A stretch of DNA of 64,000 bases from Promethearchaeota archaeon (GTDB lineage Archaea; Asgardarchaeota; Lokiarchaeia; Sigyniarchaeales; SOKP01). The position numbers and the translations under genes were made by a program. The notes beneath the pieces are model-generated. The model had not been told where the DNA came from. It made no database searches and saw nothing but the letters and a program-made list of their open reading frames with translations. Where the stretch lies: assembly GCA_016839585.1 (NCBI GenBank), contig JAEOTZ010000058.1, positions 129,792-193,791 of the forward strand, written 5' to 3'. The number at the start of each line of letters is the position of its first letter. Positions within the stretch are counted from its first letter, which is position 1. Below, in pieces: positions 1 to 8,638 of this stretch.

Positions 1-2
1 GA

Positions 3-182
3 AGAACAAATCCAGATAAACCAATTATCGTAATTCTTATACAAGCCGAACATGAAGGAGCCAAACGAGTATTCAAATCTGCTTCTGAGATAAAGATTCC
101 CGTCTTTGAAAATGAAATAGAGCGCGCTGTACGAGGATATAGATTGTTATATGACTATTATTCAAAAATAAAAAAGAAATAA
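3..182 (+). CDS. Acyl-CoA synthetase (NDP-forming), C-terminal end (partial)
   Basis: An open frame enters from the left edge and ends at a TAA at 180-182. The 59 visible residues read PIIVILIQAEHEGAKRVFKS, then IPVFENEIERAVRGYRLLYDYY. This is the usual last strand-helix-strand of the succinyl-CoA-synthetase-like part of ADP-forming acetate/acyl-CoA ligases, where a proline-valine-phenylalanine stretch precedes the final helix. These enzymes make acyl-CoA from acid with ATP, or the reverse to gain ATP. The catalytic histidine and ATP-grasp part lie outside the window, so substrate and subunit layout cannot be judged. The family call rests on a short piece. Confidence 0.55.
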   Translation, partial: RTNPDKPIIVILIQAEHEGAKRVFKSASEIKIPVFENEIERAVRGYRLLYDYYSKIKKK

Positions 183-192
183 AAAAATTAAC

Positions 193-1446
193 TTAAGAAA
201 AAATTTCCTTTAGTTCTTCAGGTACCTCATCTGATTCATCCATTAAGGAAAGAGCATAGATAACTTCTCCACATTTACACTCTTTTCCCTCAAATAAGTA
301 AAATCTAAACTGATTTTTCCAATTGCAAATTTGAACATTACTAATATTAGCAATATCCCCACAAAGACAAAATATTGCCAAATTTGGCGAATAAGCGGGA
401 ATTATTGTCTTGAAATCTTGGGGTGGTTTGCTAAATTCACAATTATTTAACATATCGTTAATTTTTTCCGCTAAGGTATCTTTTAGAGTTGGAATAAAAC
501 TATTTATTATTCCACTGCTCCCTTTCATTTCTGTAAGAACAATGAAATTTTTTTCGCGCTTTTCTAATTTAGCTTTTTCTGGAAAAATTGGCTGTTGGTA
601 TTGCAGAAGGTTCTCAGGTACAGGAATTGTTTCCACACCAGGAGGATAATCAAAAGTATAGAAAAATTGATTAGTACCTTTTATACTTTTATGGCTAATC
701 ATTTTTAGATTTTCATAATCTCTACTAGATAATGTAAATTTTATCAATTGAAGTGGAACTTTCAATTCAAGAAGTTTTGATCTGACATTATCTAAAATTT
801 CGCCTGCAAAACTTTTTAGAATCATAATGTCTTCTCTATTCTCTGCATACATCTGATTTTTATTTTGCTCTTTAAATTGAAACCATTTTTTAACAACACT
901 TCCCTTTATCAATTGAGGAACCATACAAAACACACATAAGAGTGGGAAGAGAAAGAAGAGGATTCCCTCTATAAATGATAATCCAATGATAAGAACAAAC
1001 ATAGGGATTAAAAGTAAGAAAGTTAACTTCCGTAATCGCTTATCCATTGATGCTTTAATTCCTTTGCTAAAAGCAAGCTCTTCAGATTTAGATTTTAACT
1101 GTTTTATAGTTTCAATAATTTTCTTTGATTCAAAGCTTTGTACCAATAATTTATCTTCTTCCCCTGTTTTAAAAGTTGTCATGTGACTTCCTATTTGATT
1201 AAGATATTGACCTATGGCACGTTCTTTGTAGATAAAATCTAAGGTCTCTTCAGAATAATAATCTAAAAATCGTGCTATAAAAAGTTTTTTCTCAACATCT
1301 TGGATGGCTGTTGGACTTAAACCAAGAGCTTCTTGAATTAGTTGACCCTGCGTTTTTCTAACCGGTTTTTTAGATATTTTCTTTTCTTCAGTTTCCACTT
1401 TTGAAGCTTCTGATTCTACTTCTTTATCGCTATCAGTTTCACTCAT
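193..1446 (-). CDS. Membrane protein with central hydrophobic hairpin and Cys-rich C-terminus, unrecognised
   Basis: 417 residues, family not recognised. Residues 1-35 are highly charged and probably disordered. About 35-135 looks helical. Two hydrophobic segments follow at roughly 142-160 and 162-182 (LTFLLLIPMFVLIIGLSF and ILFFLFPLLCVFCMVPQL), forming a hairpin that leaves both ends on the same side of the membrane. The C-terminal 200 residues are soluble. They hold cysteines in FCLCGD, a single CNW, and KECKCGE near the end, a pattern that could bind a metal. The gene converges with the acyl-CoA synthetase tail, only 10 bases away. The start ATG is the first in frame. It may be a membrane-tethered adaptor, but that is only a guess from its shape. 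Confidence 0.6.
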   Translation of the reverse strand: MSETDSDKEVESEASKVETEEKKISKKPVRKTQGQLIQEALGLSPTAIQDVEKKLFIARFLDYYSEETLDFIYKERAIGQYLNQIGSHMTTFKTGEEDKLLVQSFESKKIIETIKQLKSKSEELAFSKGIKASMDKRLRKLTFLLLIPMFVLIIGLSFIEGILFFLFPLLCVFCMVPQLIKGSVVKKWFQFKEQNKNQMYAENREDIMILKSFAGEILDNVRSKLLELKVPLQLIKFTLSSRDYENLKMISHKSIKGTNQFFYTFDYPPGVETIPVPENLLQYQQPIFPEKAKLEKREKNFIVLTEMKGSSGIINSFIPTLKDTLAEKINDMLNNCEFSKPPQDFKTIIPAYSPNLAIFCLCGDIANISNVQICNWKNQFRFYLFEGKECKCGEVIYALSLMDESDEVPEELKEIFS

Positions 1447-1645
1447 AATCTAATCAAAATAAGAATTTTTAAGAAATATATACTAATAAATTATACTTGG
1501 ATAATTAACTTTTCTAAAAATTCTATTAAATTTAGCAATAAAGCACTCTTTTAATAAGTTCTCTCCAAAAATTGCGAAGAATTTTCCTATTAGGAAATTT
1601 ATTGTTAGTAAAGTTTTATTAACCAGCTCATTTTATTTAATAACT

Positions 1646-2152
1646 ATGGAAGTATATGAATCTCACAAATTTAGAACTTATGCTTTTATTGGTATTATAT
1701 TGTGTTTAGCAGTTTTTTTTATAACAATAACTATTTTGGCAAGTCCCGAGGAAACGTTGTTCCTAGCATTTATTTTCATGGATTGCCTTATTCTTATACC
1801 TCTTGGTCTCTATTCCTTTTATTTTTATTACACAAATTTATGGAAAAAATTTGTAATTGATGAAGAAAAATTTGAAATTGTTCGACCACATTCAAAAAAA
1901 ACAATATTATGGTCCGAATTTGATATTATGAAGCTAAAAGTAAAAGGGCGTCACTATGGGCTTACTGAAGCTACAACCAGAAGAAGAGTTGATTTTAAAA
2001 TACGTCTTTTTCATCAGGGCAGTAAAAAAAATCTAAGATATATACATTTTGCGTTTATTAAACAATCAAATGGAGAAACTATTTTAAATGCAATACTTAC
2101 GTATAGCCAAGATAAGGGTAAAGACGTAATTTTAACTAAAAGGTATATGTAA
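1646..2152 (+). CDS. Two-TM protein with probable bacterial-type PH domain
   Basis: 168 residues. Two transmembrane segments lie near 11-31 and 37-62, and a soluble beta-rich domain follows. Its strands (KFVIDEEKFEIV, KTILWSEFDIMKLKV, DFKIRLFHQG, LRYIHFAFI) end in a C-terminal helix. This layout, a membrane hairpin followed by a compact strand-rich domain with a W-x-E/D-I/F turn, matches bPH-like (YdbT/YvbH type) membrane proteins. That assignment is by appearance. The function in this family is mostly unknown. The gene stands alone between opposing neighbours. Confidence 0.5.
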   Translation: MEVYESHKFRTYAFIGIILCLAVFFITITILASPEETLFLAFIFMDCLILIPLGLYSFYFYYTNLWKKFVIDEEKFEIVRPHSKKTILWSEFDIMKLKVKGRHYGLTEATTRRRVDFKIRLFHQGSKKNLRYIHFAFIKQSNGETILNAILTYSQDKGKDVILTKRYM

Positions 2153-2248
2153 TTTATTTTTTTATAATATTTTTCTAAAAAATAGGGAATTACCCGATTT
2201 AGCTTTATTTAAAAAGAGAGTATAAAAAAATTAATTTTCTGAAATACT

Positions 2249-2488
2249 TTAGTATGGAACACTTACAACTTCTTTAACTTCTGGAACAAATTGCTTAAGA
2301 GCTCGCTCAATTCCCAACTTTACCGTTTGTTGTGAATAAGGACAGCCTGCACAATGCCCTAATAGCTTTACTTTTACAGTACCATCATCTTCCACACTGA
2401 GAAGTTCCACATCTCCCCCATCCATCTGGAGCTGGGGTCTTATTTTTTCGATTACTTGTTTAATCTTTTCTTTATCCATTATTTTCAC
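2249..2488 (-). CDS. nfu: NifU C-terminal domain (Nfu-type) Fe-S scaffold
   Basis: 79 residues, essentially only an Nfu domain. The N-terminal helix (IKQVIEKIRPQLQMDGGDVE) and the paired cysteines C46 and C49 in GHCAGCPYSQQTVKLGIE are diagnostic. Two Nfu monomers normally bridge one [4Fe-4S] cluster through these cysteines and hand it to apo-proteins. The many Fe-S proteins in this window (Hdr, Fwd, FrhB-like) are obvious clients, though that link is inferred. Translation could also begin at the internal ATG three codons downstream (MDKEKIKQ), a common start for the family. The length is normal for a stand-alone archaeal Nfu. Confidence 0.9.
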   Translation of the reverse strand: MKIMDKEKIKQVIEKIRPQLQMDGGDVELLSVEDDGTVKVKLLGHCAGCPYSQQTVKLGIERALKQFVPEVKEVVSVPY

Positions 2489-2661
2489 ATAAAAGTTTTA
2501 TACATCTTATTATACAATATAAAAACTAACTTTTAAAGCATTTGTTTTATATTTTATTAATCTTTATTCAGAATATTTACATTTGACAAGAAATTATTCA
2601 ATAGGATTAATAAAACAAAAGTAATCAAATTTCATAGTGAGATCATCATTGAATAATAAAA

Positions 2662-3474
2662 ATGAGTGGAATATTAGAAATGAGTGAAAATTATTGTATT
2701 ACGTCAGAAGACGTTATAAAAACGGCTGTAAAAGCCTCGAAGAAAAAAAGAGAAGATTTTAATGTGGGTCCTTATGTTATCCTATTTTTCTCTGGATCCT
2801 TGTTGGAATATTTAAAAAAAGAAGTAAATGTAGAGAAGATTGAATGGCTTGCTCCTTATCATCCTTATGCGGCAGGTGAAATGTTTAAAGGGAACTATCA
2901 AGGGATATCAATTACAGCTATTTCTCCACCAATGGGAGCTTCACCAATTTCTTCACTAACAGAAGATCTTATTTCTTGTGGAGCAAAAATTATCTTACTT
3001 GTATGTGGTGCTTGGGGAATTGGAAGGAACGTAAAACTTCTTGATTATCTTATTCCTACACATGGAATTGGAATTGATGGCACCTCAATTCATTATGGAA
3101 GAGAATTAGATGAAGAATTAGAAATAGATCCTGAAATTGTTGAAATCTTGGTTAATGAAACAAAAAGTCGGACAAATAATTATCATGTGGGTAAGAATTA
3201 TTCTAAAGAAGCATTTTATACAATAACATGTGAAGAAATAGGTAAACTACAAAATAAGGGCGTGATTTCTATGGAAAATGGGGAATTAAATGTTCTTGCA
3301 ACCATATGCAAATTAAAAGGAGTTAGGTTTGGTGCTATTTTTTATAGCTATTGTAATTTACTTGAAGGATGGAAAATTCCATGGGGAAGTGAAAACTATA
3401 GAGAATGTGTGTATCTTGAAGCTGAAATTGTATTAACAACCATCAAAAGAATTGATAGTATGAAAATAAGTTAA
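2662..3474 (+). CDS. Nucleoside phosphorylase family protein (PNP/UDP type 1)
   Basis: 270 residues with the fold signatures of purine/uridine phosphorylases. There is an early strand VILFFSGS, a substrate-binding stretch SPPMGASPISSLTEDLISCG, the glycine-rich turn LLVCGAWGIGR, and a late strand ending in NGELNVLATICKLKG where the family usually has a conserved Met-Glu. Members cleave nucleosides with phosphate to free base and ribose-1-phosphate. The substrate (uridine, purine or methylthioadenosine) cannot be told from sequence alone. The gene is monocistronic. A second in-frame ATG at codon 7 (MSENYCIT) is an alternative start. Confidence 0.75.
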   Translation: MSGILEMSENYCITSEDVIKTAVKASKKKREDFNVGPYVILFFSGSLLEYLKKEVNVEKIEWLAPYHPYAAGEMFKGNYQGISITAISPPMGASPISSLTEDLISCGAKIILLVCGAWGIGRNVKLLDYLIPTHGIGIDGTSIHYGRELDEELEIDPEIVEILVNETKSRTNNYHVGKNYSKEAFYTITCEEIGKLQNKGVISMENGELNVLATICKLKGVRFGAIFYSYCNLLEGWKIPWGSENYRECVYLEAEIVLTTIKRIDSMKIS

Positions 3475-3544
3475 GCATAAGAAAAGATTTAATATTTAAA
3501 ATATAATATTTAAGATATAAATAATTGTATGTTGTTATTGCATT

Positions 3545-3922
3545 ATGGATGAAAAAGAATTTGTAGAACAATTAAATAAAGCACAAGACTTAATGATACA
3601 AGAAAAATACAATGAAGCTATTAATTTAATTGAAGAGATAAAGGAGATTGAGAAAAATAGTGATTTTAATTATAACTTAACTCATCGCCTTTATCAACTT
3701 GATTCAAACATTCATTCACTTTTTAATCAACAAGTTATTTTAAACCATATTAATGAGATATCTAAAAAACAGGGATCAATTTCTTTTCAAGAAATAAACT
3801 TATTAATAAAAAAAAGTACCAAATTAGACTTGAGTGATGATATTTTAAGGAGAGAAATTGAATTATTAATTTTAAGAAACCTTTTAAATTGCGAAATAGA
3901 TGGAAATCTATTGAAATTTTAA
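3545..3922 (+). CDS. Small helical protein with PCI-like winged-helix C-terminus
   Basis: 125 residues. About 1-75 forms amphipathic helices reminiscent of a helical-repeat pair (EFVEQLNKAQDLMIQEKYNE, then ETINLIEE-type segments). Residues 80-125 read ISKKQGSISFQEINLLIKKS, then a helix DDILRREIELLILRNLLNCE and a final IDGNLLKF. An 'I-S-F/L-x-E-I' strand-helix, a long recognition helix and a short 'x-I-D-G' wing are typical of the winged helix that ends PCI domains (proteasome lid, COP9, eIF3). The protein is much shorter than a full PCI domain, so the call is tentative. It lies 86 bases upstream of an MglA-like GTPase on the same strand. This would suit an adaptor role, which is inference only. 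Confidence 0.45.
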   Translation: MDEKEFVEQLNKAQDLMIQEKYNEAINLIEEIKEIEKNSDFNYNLTHRLYQLDSNIHSLFNQQVILNHINEISKKQGSISFQEINLLIKKSTKLDLSDDILRREIELLILRNLLNCEIDGNLLKF

Positions 3923-4007
3923 AACCTGTTTTCTAAAAGTTCATCAAAAATTCTCGACTTTTATAAATTTATTTTTAGAATTAACATAAAACAGATTAAA
4001 TTAGAAC

Positions 4008-4601
4008 ATGATAATTGATCATCTTGATAGGGTACTGGCTCTTAAAGTAGTTTATTACGGTCCGGCTCTGAGTGGTAAAACAACTTCTTTAAAAGCTCTT
4101 TTTAATCACTTTGGAAAAAAAGACAAAGTATTCAGCATTGAAAGTACGCGTAAAAGAACACTTTTTTTTGATTATGGGACTGTACTATTCCAAAACGAAT
4201 TATGGAAGATTAAAGTTCATATTTATAGTACAACAGGTCAGGATTTTTACCTTGTAACTCGTCCTATTACTTTAAGGGCGGTGGATGGAATCATTTTTGT
4301 TGCTGATTCTCGAAAAATTGTTTTTGATCGCAATCTTATTTCTTGGAATGAATTAGAAAAATATTTCCAAGATTCTTTATTAAGTCTTCCGAAAATTATA
4401 GCCTTTAATAAACAAGATTTGCCTGAAAAATTTAATCCAGAAGTTTTTTTGGATGAAATTGGCTATAAAAATTACGAAAATATTGATACTGAATATACTA
4501 TTGCAATTAATTCGGAAGGAATTCTTGCTTCATTTGAAAATATTTTGAGATTAATTTTCAAGGATTACTATGAAAATCAATTGATTTCAGCTATTAGTTA
4601 A
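4008..4601 (+). CDS. MglA-like small GTPase
   Basis: 197 residues. G1 (P-loop) is GPALSGKTT at 18-26, the YYGPALSGKT form being typical of MglA and related Ras-superfamily GTPases of prokaryotes. G3 is STTGQ at 74-78, where Ras has DTAGQ. G4 is NKQD at 135-138. The Asp of G3 is replaced by Ser-Thr, as often seen in MglA-type proteins. No prenylation motif or membrane anchor is seen. Family members switch with roadblock/longin regulators to control polarity or trafficking. The preceding gene (PCI-like protein) is on the same strand and could be co-transcribed. Confidence 0.85.
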   Translation: MIIDHLDRVLALKVVYYGPALSGKTTSLKALFNHFGKKDKVFSIESTRKRTLFFDYGTVLFQNELWKIKVHIYSTTGQDFYLVTRPITLRAVDGIIFVADSRKIVFDRNLISWNELEKYFQDSLLSLPKIIAFNKQDLPEKFNPEVFLDEIGYKNYENIDTEYTIAINSEGILASFENILRLIFKDYYENQLISAIS

Positions 4602-4617
4602 ACCTTCAATGTAATAA

Positions 4618-5448
4618 TTAACTAGTTCTTAGTGTAATTGGTTTTATATCATCTTCTTTACCGAATGTAGGAATTATCCATAAATATAAACAATAATTAA
4701 GAGTTTTATAATATGGTTTAGAAAAGTTGATATGACCTAAATTCCCAGGGAAAAAAACTCCTTCTCCATCAGTAAGATCCTTACAGACTGATTGACCTTT
4801 AGAATTAATAAGATATTGAGTCACAGCGTAATGCTTATCATCAATACAATAAATATACACTTCAGGGTAATTTGGATGCACATGAGAATAGATTTCATTT
4901 TCTTCTAGATTTACACTTGTTAAGACACCTTCTTTCATTGATTCATTTGGAATGTTTGTAAAACCAGACATGAAAAAACCATTTTTAATAGCCGTCCAAA
5001 CAGTTCTATACGTTGCCATTTTATGTTTTGAGCCAAGTTCTCCTCTTGGAATAAATTTTCCTAAATTAAAACGTTGAATTTCAAATTTTGCATCTACATC
5101 TTTCACTGAAAGGCTAAAAACCAGACAAATTTTATTTTTATTTTTTGGTTTAATTCTAAATTCTTTTTCAGGAGGTATAAAGAATATATCAAATTGATTT
5201 AAATCAAATTTTGCCTTATTATAAGTTAAAATTGCCTTTCCTTCTAATAACGAGCCATTTAATACTTCTTTATTCTTTGTTTTTAATTTCAATTCAGAAT
5301 CAAAATAAAAATATTTCAATCTAACATTATTAAATTCTCTTTCAATTGATTCTTTAGGATCGTCAAAATAAAAAGAATTCATTGTTGATTTCGTTAACTC
5401 TTTATTCTGAAATGAAGAATTGCCTAGCTCTTTCAATTTTAAAACCAA
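4618..5448 (-). CDS. KduI/IolB-like cupin sugar isomerase
   Basis: 276 residues that look like a bicupin. The second cupin carries SHVHPNYPEVYIY (His-x-His and Glu metal ligands) and a downstream GHINFSKP histidine. This is the metal site order of 5-keto-4-deoxyuronate isomerase (KduI) and 5-deoxy-glucuronate isomerase (IolB). The N-terminal half has the decayed-cupin pattern LTYNKAKFDLNQFDIFFIPP, which is also usual in that family. Length agrees with KduI (about 278). These enzymes act on uronic acid or inositol breakdown products. No other sugar-acid genes are nearby, so the actual substrate is open. It ends 16 bases from the GTPase gene, tail to tail. Confidence 0.65.
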   Translation of the reverse strand: MVLKLKELGNSSFQNKELTKSTMNSFYFDDPKESIEREFNNVRLKYFYFDSELKLKTKNKEVLNGSLLEGKAILTYNKAKFDLNQFDIFFIPPEKEFRIKPKNKNKICLVFSLSVKDVDAKFEIQRFNLGKFIPRGELGSKHKMATYRTVWTAIKNGFFMSGFTNIPNESMKEGVLTSVNLEENEIYSHVHPNYPEVYIYCIDDKHYAVTQYLINSKGQSVCKDLTDGEGVFFPGNLGHINFSKPYYKTLNYCLYLWIIPTFGKEDDIKPITLRTS

Positions 5449-5475
5449 ACTTTAATTAATTATTCAATTGAACTT

Positions 5476-6687
5476 TTAAAAAAAATCAGAAGAAACTGGC
5501 GATTGAAGCCTTATGTTCCGTTGTGAATTATCAGATAGTAGAGAAATTAATGCTGAAATATTTTGCTTAGTCTCATAAACAATTTCTTTTTCTTCTTCTT
5601 TTTTCCATCTGTTAAATCCAGTTAAGTATGGAGCTGTTTCAAATAAACCTTCCATTAGTCCAGAAACCTTAACTGTTACACCCTGAAGATCTTCTTTTGA
5701 AATATTCTTAATTCTTAAGCGATATTTTTCTAGATCAGAATCTATAGAAACAATTTTATAGAATTTTTGAAATTTCGAGGAGATCCCATCAAATATAGAT
5801 GGAGCTCCAGTATGTTCTCCAGAAAATAGATCCAAATCTTTTCTACTTTCATCAATAGGTTTTGAGATTATTGTTATGGGTAATTCAAATCTAATTGGTT
5901 CCTTGCCATATTCTGGTTTCTTCTTACCTATTATTAAAAGAGACCACTCAGTATAATCTCCGTATTTGAAACCCCAATACTCCTTTTCTGTGGGTTTCCA
6001 TAAATAGTTATGACTTGATTCAGCAATCTCAGGGACTTTTAATAGTAAAAAACCTTTATCAATATTAGAAGTCTTAGAAACCCCAGCAATAGCAGGAGGA
6101 AGTTCTTCAACCTTCCGGCAATTTTGTCCATATGCTTCACAATAGCAAACCAAATTCGCTTTTTCCAGTAATCGCACTTCAATTTGTTTGAGTTCTTCAG
6201 AAGTGAAACTTATTTTGATTGTTTCACCGGGTTTAAAAACATCCTTTGTAAGAAGCACATTTAAGCCAGAAATTGAAAATGAGATTGGTTTAGGTGTTTT
6301 AGCTTGAAGACCTGATTCTTTTGCTTTTATTTCAATATCATGAGTTTTATTAATAACAAAATCATCTTCTGGATTAAGAGGATGTGGTTGTCTTAAAATT
6401 AGTTTAATAATATAATTTAAATTTCTATTTTTTATACTAGGAACAACATTATTTTTTATCAATAACGACTTGTTTCTTATGTATCTACCTGCTTCAAATT
6501 TTCCCTTTGAAAATATTTCTTCTTTTGAAATATGAAGCTCTTTAGCACAAGGAGGATTAGTAATTAATCTAATACCACTCCATAAAATAGAGGTATCTTC
6601 CTCAAAAGTAAATATGGTCCTAATATTTAATTTATCTCCAATAAATACAGAACCATTATTTAAATCAGTTAACTCTAATTTTACCAA
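5476..6687 (-). CDS. Probable arrestin-fold protein
   Basis: 403 residues, beta-rich throughout with no membrane segment. The first half begins GSVFIGDKLNIRTIFTFEED, then SILWSGIRLITNPP, and ends in YIIKLILRQPHPLN. This resembles the arrestin/Vps26 N-domain pattern, where a 'V-x-x-G-x-x-I-x-G' strand starts a seven-strand sandwich. The second half begins VFKPGETIKISFTSEELKQI and continues with KANLVCYCEAYGQNCRKVEE, FLLLKVPEI and LPITIISKP, as in an arrestin C-domain with its 'PGE-x-I-x-I' strand. Asgard genomes are known to carry arrestin-like proteins. The assignment rests on pattern only and should be tested by structure prediction. It lies 27 bases upstream of the cupin gene on the same strand, so they may share a transcript. 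Confidence 0.5.
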   Translation of the reverse strand: MVKLELTDLNNGSVFIGDKLNIRTIFTFEEDTSILWSGIRLITNPPCAKELHISKEEIFSKGKFEAGRYIRNKSLLIKNNVVPSIKNRNLNYIIKLILRQPHPLNPEDDFVINKTHDIEIKAKESGLQAKTPKPISFSISGLNVLLTKDVFKPGETIKISFTSEELKQIEVRLLEKANLVCYCEAYGQNCRKVEELPPAIAGVSKTSNIDKGFLLLKVPEIAESSHNYLWKPTEKEYWGFKYGDYTEWSLLIIGKKKPEYGKEPIRFELPITIISKPIDESRKDLDLFSGEHTGAPSIFDGISSKFQKFYKIVSIDSDLEKYRLRIKNISKEDLQGVTVKVSGLMEGLFETAPYLTGFNRWKKEEEKEIVYETKQNISALISLLSDNSQRNIRLQSPVSSDFF

Positions 6688-6778
6688 GTCTAGATTAATT
6701 TAATGAAGTGTTTTATATTAATTTTATAAAAGGATGAGATTTTATTAAAAACTTATTATTAGTTGTTAAGATTTAAAG

Positions 6779-6819
6779 ATTTCGTAAATATTTTTCATAA
6801 ATATTTCGTAAATATTTTT
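6779..6819. repeat. Two 17-bp direct repeats, 24-bp period
   Basis: The sequence ATTTCGTAAATATTTTT occurs at 6779-6795 and again at 6803-6819, in the spacer between the divergent arrestin-like and HAD genes. The spacing of about two helical turns would suit cooperative binding of a regulator. It could also be slippage in AT-rich DNA. Confidence 0.5.
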
Positions 6820-6934
6820 TATTGTTCATTTTTTATAAAATTAGTTTACTCATTTTCACGAAAAAGATAATAAGTAAATATTATAAGTTAGTTTTTATAA
6901 TTACAATTAATAAGAGTTTAAAAATGGTAGAACA

Positions 6935-7657
6935 ATGAAGGAAAGTATGGATAGTCAAATAAAAGCTATTCTCTTTGATTTAGATGGCACTTTACTTGAG
7001 GTTAATTTAGATTTGTTTATATCCCACTATTTAAAGTTATTGGCTCAAAGTGTAGCTCATATTATCTCGCCTAAAAAGTTTATTGCCAAAATTCAAAAAG
7101 CCTCTAAAGCTGTCGAAGAAAATGATGGTCTTAAAACTAATATAGAAATTTATATTGATGCTTTTTTTCCATTAGAAGGTCATTCTCATGAGGAAATTGA
7201 ACCATTTTTCGAAAAATTCTATGAAAAAGGTTTTTCTAATTTACGTCAATATACACGTAGGAAACCAGAAGCTAGGAAAGTCATTCAAACTGCTTTTAAT
7301 AAGGGATACGATGTAGTAATTGCTACTACTCCCTTACTTCCTTTAACGGCTATTGAACAAAGATTGGAATGGGCTGGAGTGCCAGCAGAAGATTTTCCTT
7401 ATCGGTTAATAACTACAATTGAAAACAGTAGAGCCACTAAATCGCTAACAAATCTGCATTACTATGAGAAGATTCTAAAAACCATTGGATATCCTGCTGA
7501 ATCATGTTTGATGGTGGGTGATGAGGATAAGGATCTGATTGCTGGACAATTAGGAATGCAAACTTTTCTTATTCTTAATTCTAACAAAGAATCAAATCAA
7601 AATAAGATGGAGCCTACATATAAGGGGGAATTAATAGATTTGTTAGATTTGCTATAA
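6935..7657 (+). CDS. HAD-superfamily hydrolase (phosphoglycolate phosphatase-like)
   Basis: 240 residues. Motif I is AILFDLDGTLL near 11-21, with the nucleophile and acid aspartates. Motif II is IATTP near 129, motif III is a lysine in ATKSLTN, and motif IV is MVGDEDKDLIAG near 195. An alpha-helical cap of about 90 residues lies after motif I, making it a subtype C1 HAD like phosphoglycolate phosphatase or beta-phosphoglucomutase. The exact phosphate ester hydrolysed cannot be named. An upstream spacer of 247 bases with repeats separates it from the divergent arrestin-like gene. A second ATG at codon 5 is a possible start. Confidence 0.85.
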   Translation: MKESMDSQIKAILFDLDGTLLEVNLDLFISHYLKLLAQSVAHIISPKKFIAKIQKASKAVEENDGLKTNIEIYIDAFFPLEGHSHEEIEPFFEKFYEKGFSNLRQYTRRKPEARKVIQTAFNKGYDVVIATTPLLPLTAIEQRLEWAGVPAEDFPYRLITTIENSRATKSLTNLHYYEKILKTIGYPAESCLMVGDEDKDLIAGQLGMQTFLILNSNKESNQNKMEPTYKGELIDLLDLL

Positions 7658-7659
7658 AA

Positions 7660-7824
7660 TTAATCTTTCCATGTATATTCAAGTTTACTCATATTATAAA
7701 TCTGGGAAGGATCTTCCATTAATATTTTAGCTAAACACTTAGCACAATAATAAGATTCTTTTCTCCTGTCTTTAAAAAAACACATAAATAACCTTTGGTT
7801 TTGCAAACAACCTTCGCACCTCAT
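7660..7824 (-). CDS. Small zinc-ribbon protein, 54 residues
   Basis: A short open frame with a good ATG and a GTGAGA tract upstream. The protein starts MRCEGCLQNQRLFMCFF and contains YYCAKCLAKILMEDP, giving two CxxC knuckles (C3/C6 and C27/C30) about 20 residues apart, typical of a single zinc ribbon. The basic linker FKDRRKES lies between the knuckles. It abuts the stop of the HAD gene, with 2 bases between the two stops, and lies upstream of the tag gene on the same strand. Function is unknown. Its size and Cys spacing argue for a real gene rather than chance. Confidence 0.6.
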   Translation of the reverse strand: MRCEGCLQNQRLFMCFFKDRRKESYYCAKCLAKILMEDPSQIYNMSKLEYTWKD

Positions 7825-7914
7825 TTTTCTATCTCACTAAAAATTATTACTAAAGAAATGAAAAATATTATTATTAAATTAAAAATAATTTTTCCTTCTA
7901 TATCTTTTTCTGAA

Positions 7915-8553
7915 TCAATCTTTCGATTTAACCACCATTTTATTTATCTCATTATATCTAAAACAATCAACTACATGGTCGTTAACGATCCCAACTGCCT
8001 CCATAAAGCTATATATTATCGTAGGACCAACAAATTTAAAACCTCGTTTTTTTAAATCTTTACTCATGAGCTCAGATTGTTCAGTTTTCGAGGGCAGTTC
8101 TGATAACTCCTTGAATTTATTTATTATTGGTTTGTGATTAACAAATTTCCAAATATACTTATCAAATGATCCAAATTCCTTTTGCACTTCCAGAAACGCC
8201 CTAGCATTTGCTATTACAGCATTTACTTTTAATCGGTTTCTTATAATACCTTCATTATTCATTAGTTCTTCGATTTTCTGATTATTATATTGCGTAATTT
8301 TCTTTGCATCAAAATTATCAAATGCTTTTCTGAAGTTCTCTCTTTTCTGTAAAATGGTGCTCCAACTTAATCCTGCTTGAGCTCCTTCTAATATTAAAAA
8401 TTCAAAAAGAAGTCGATCATTATGAATAGGAGTTCCCCATTCAGTATCATGATATTTCTTCATAGCGGCACTATTAGCCCATCTACATCTAAATCTATCC
8501 ACCATTGTATTCATATTCTGTTCGTATAACATATATTTTTTATTATTCAACAA
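7915..8553 (-). CDS. tag: DNA-3-methyladenine glycosylase I
   Basis: 212 residues. The Tag signature is plain: FRCRWANSAAMKKYHDTEWG near the N-terminus, EGAQAGLSWSTILQKRENFR in the first helices, GIIRNRLKVNAVIANARAF as the helix-hairpin-helix region, and GFKFVGPTIIYSFMEAVGIV before the closing NDHVVDCFRY. Zinc ligands Cys (RCRW), His (HDTEW) and His/Cys (NDHVVDC) are all present. The enzyme removes 3-methyladenine from alkylated DNA by flipping out the base. The first 13-16 residues (MLNNKKYMLYEQN) are extra compared with most Tag proteins. Translation may really begin at the ATG for MNTMVDRFRC (8514) or MVDRFRC (8505). Confidence 0.93.
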   Translation of the reverse strand: MLNNKKYMLYEQNMNTMVDRFRCRWANSAAMKKYHDTEWGTPIHNDRLLFEFLILEGAQAGLSWSTILQKRENFRKAFDNFDAKKITQYNNQKIEELMNNEGIIRNRLKVNAVIANARAFLEVQKEFGSFDKYIWKFVNHKPIINKFKELSELPSKTEQSELMSKDLKKRGFKFVGPTIIYSFMEAVGIVNDHVVDCFRYNEINKMVVKSKD

Positions 8554-8638
8554 AAAAAAATTGGACTACAATTTTTATTAATTATAGAAAATATTGCTTT
8601 AATTAATAATATAAAAAATTAATAAAAGGTGTGAACTT

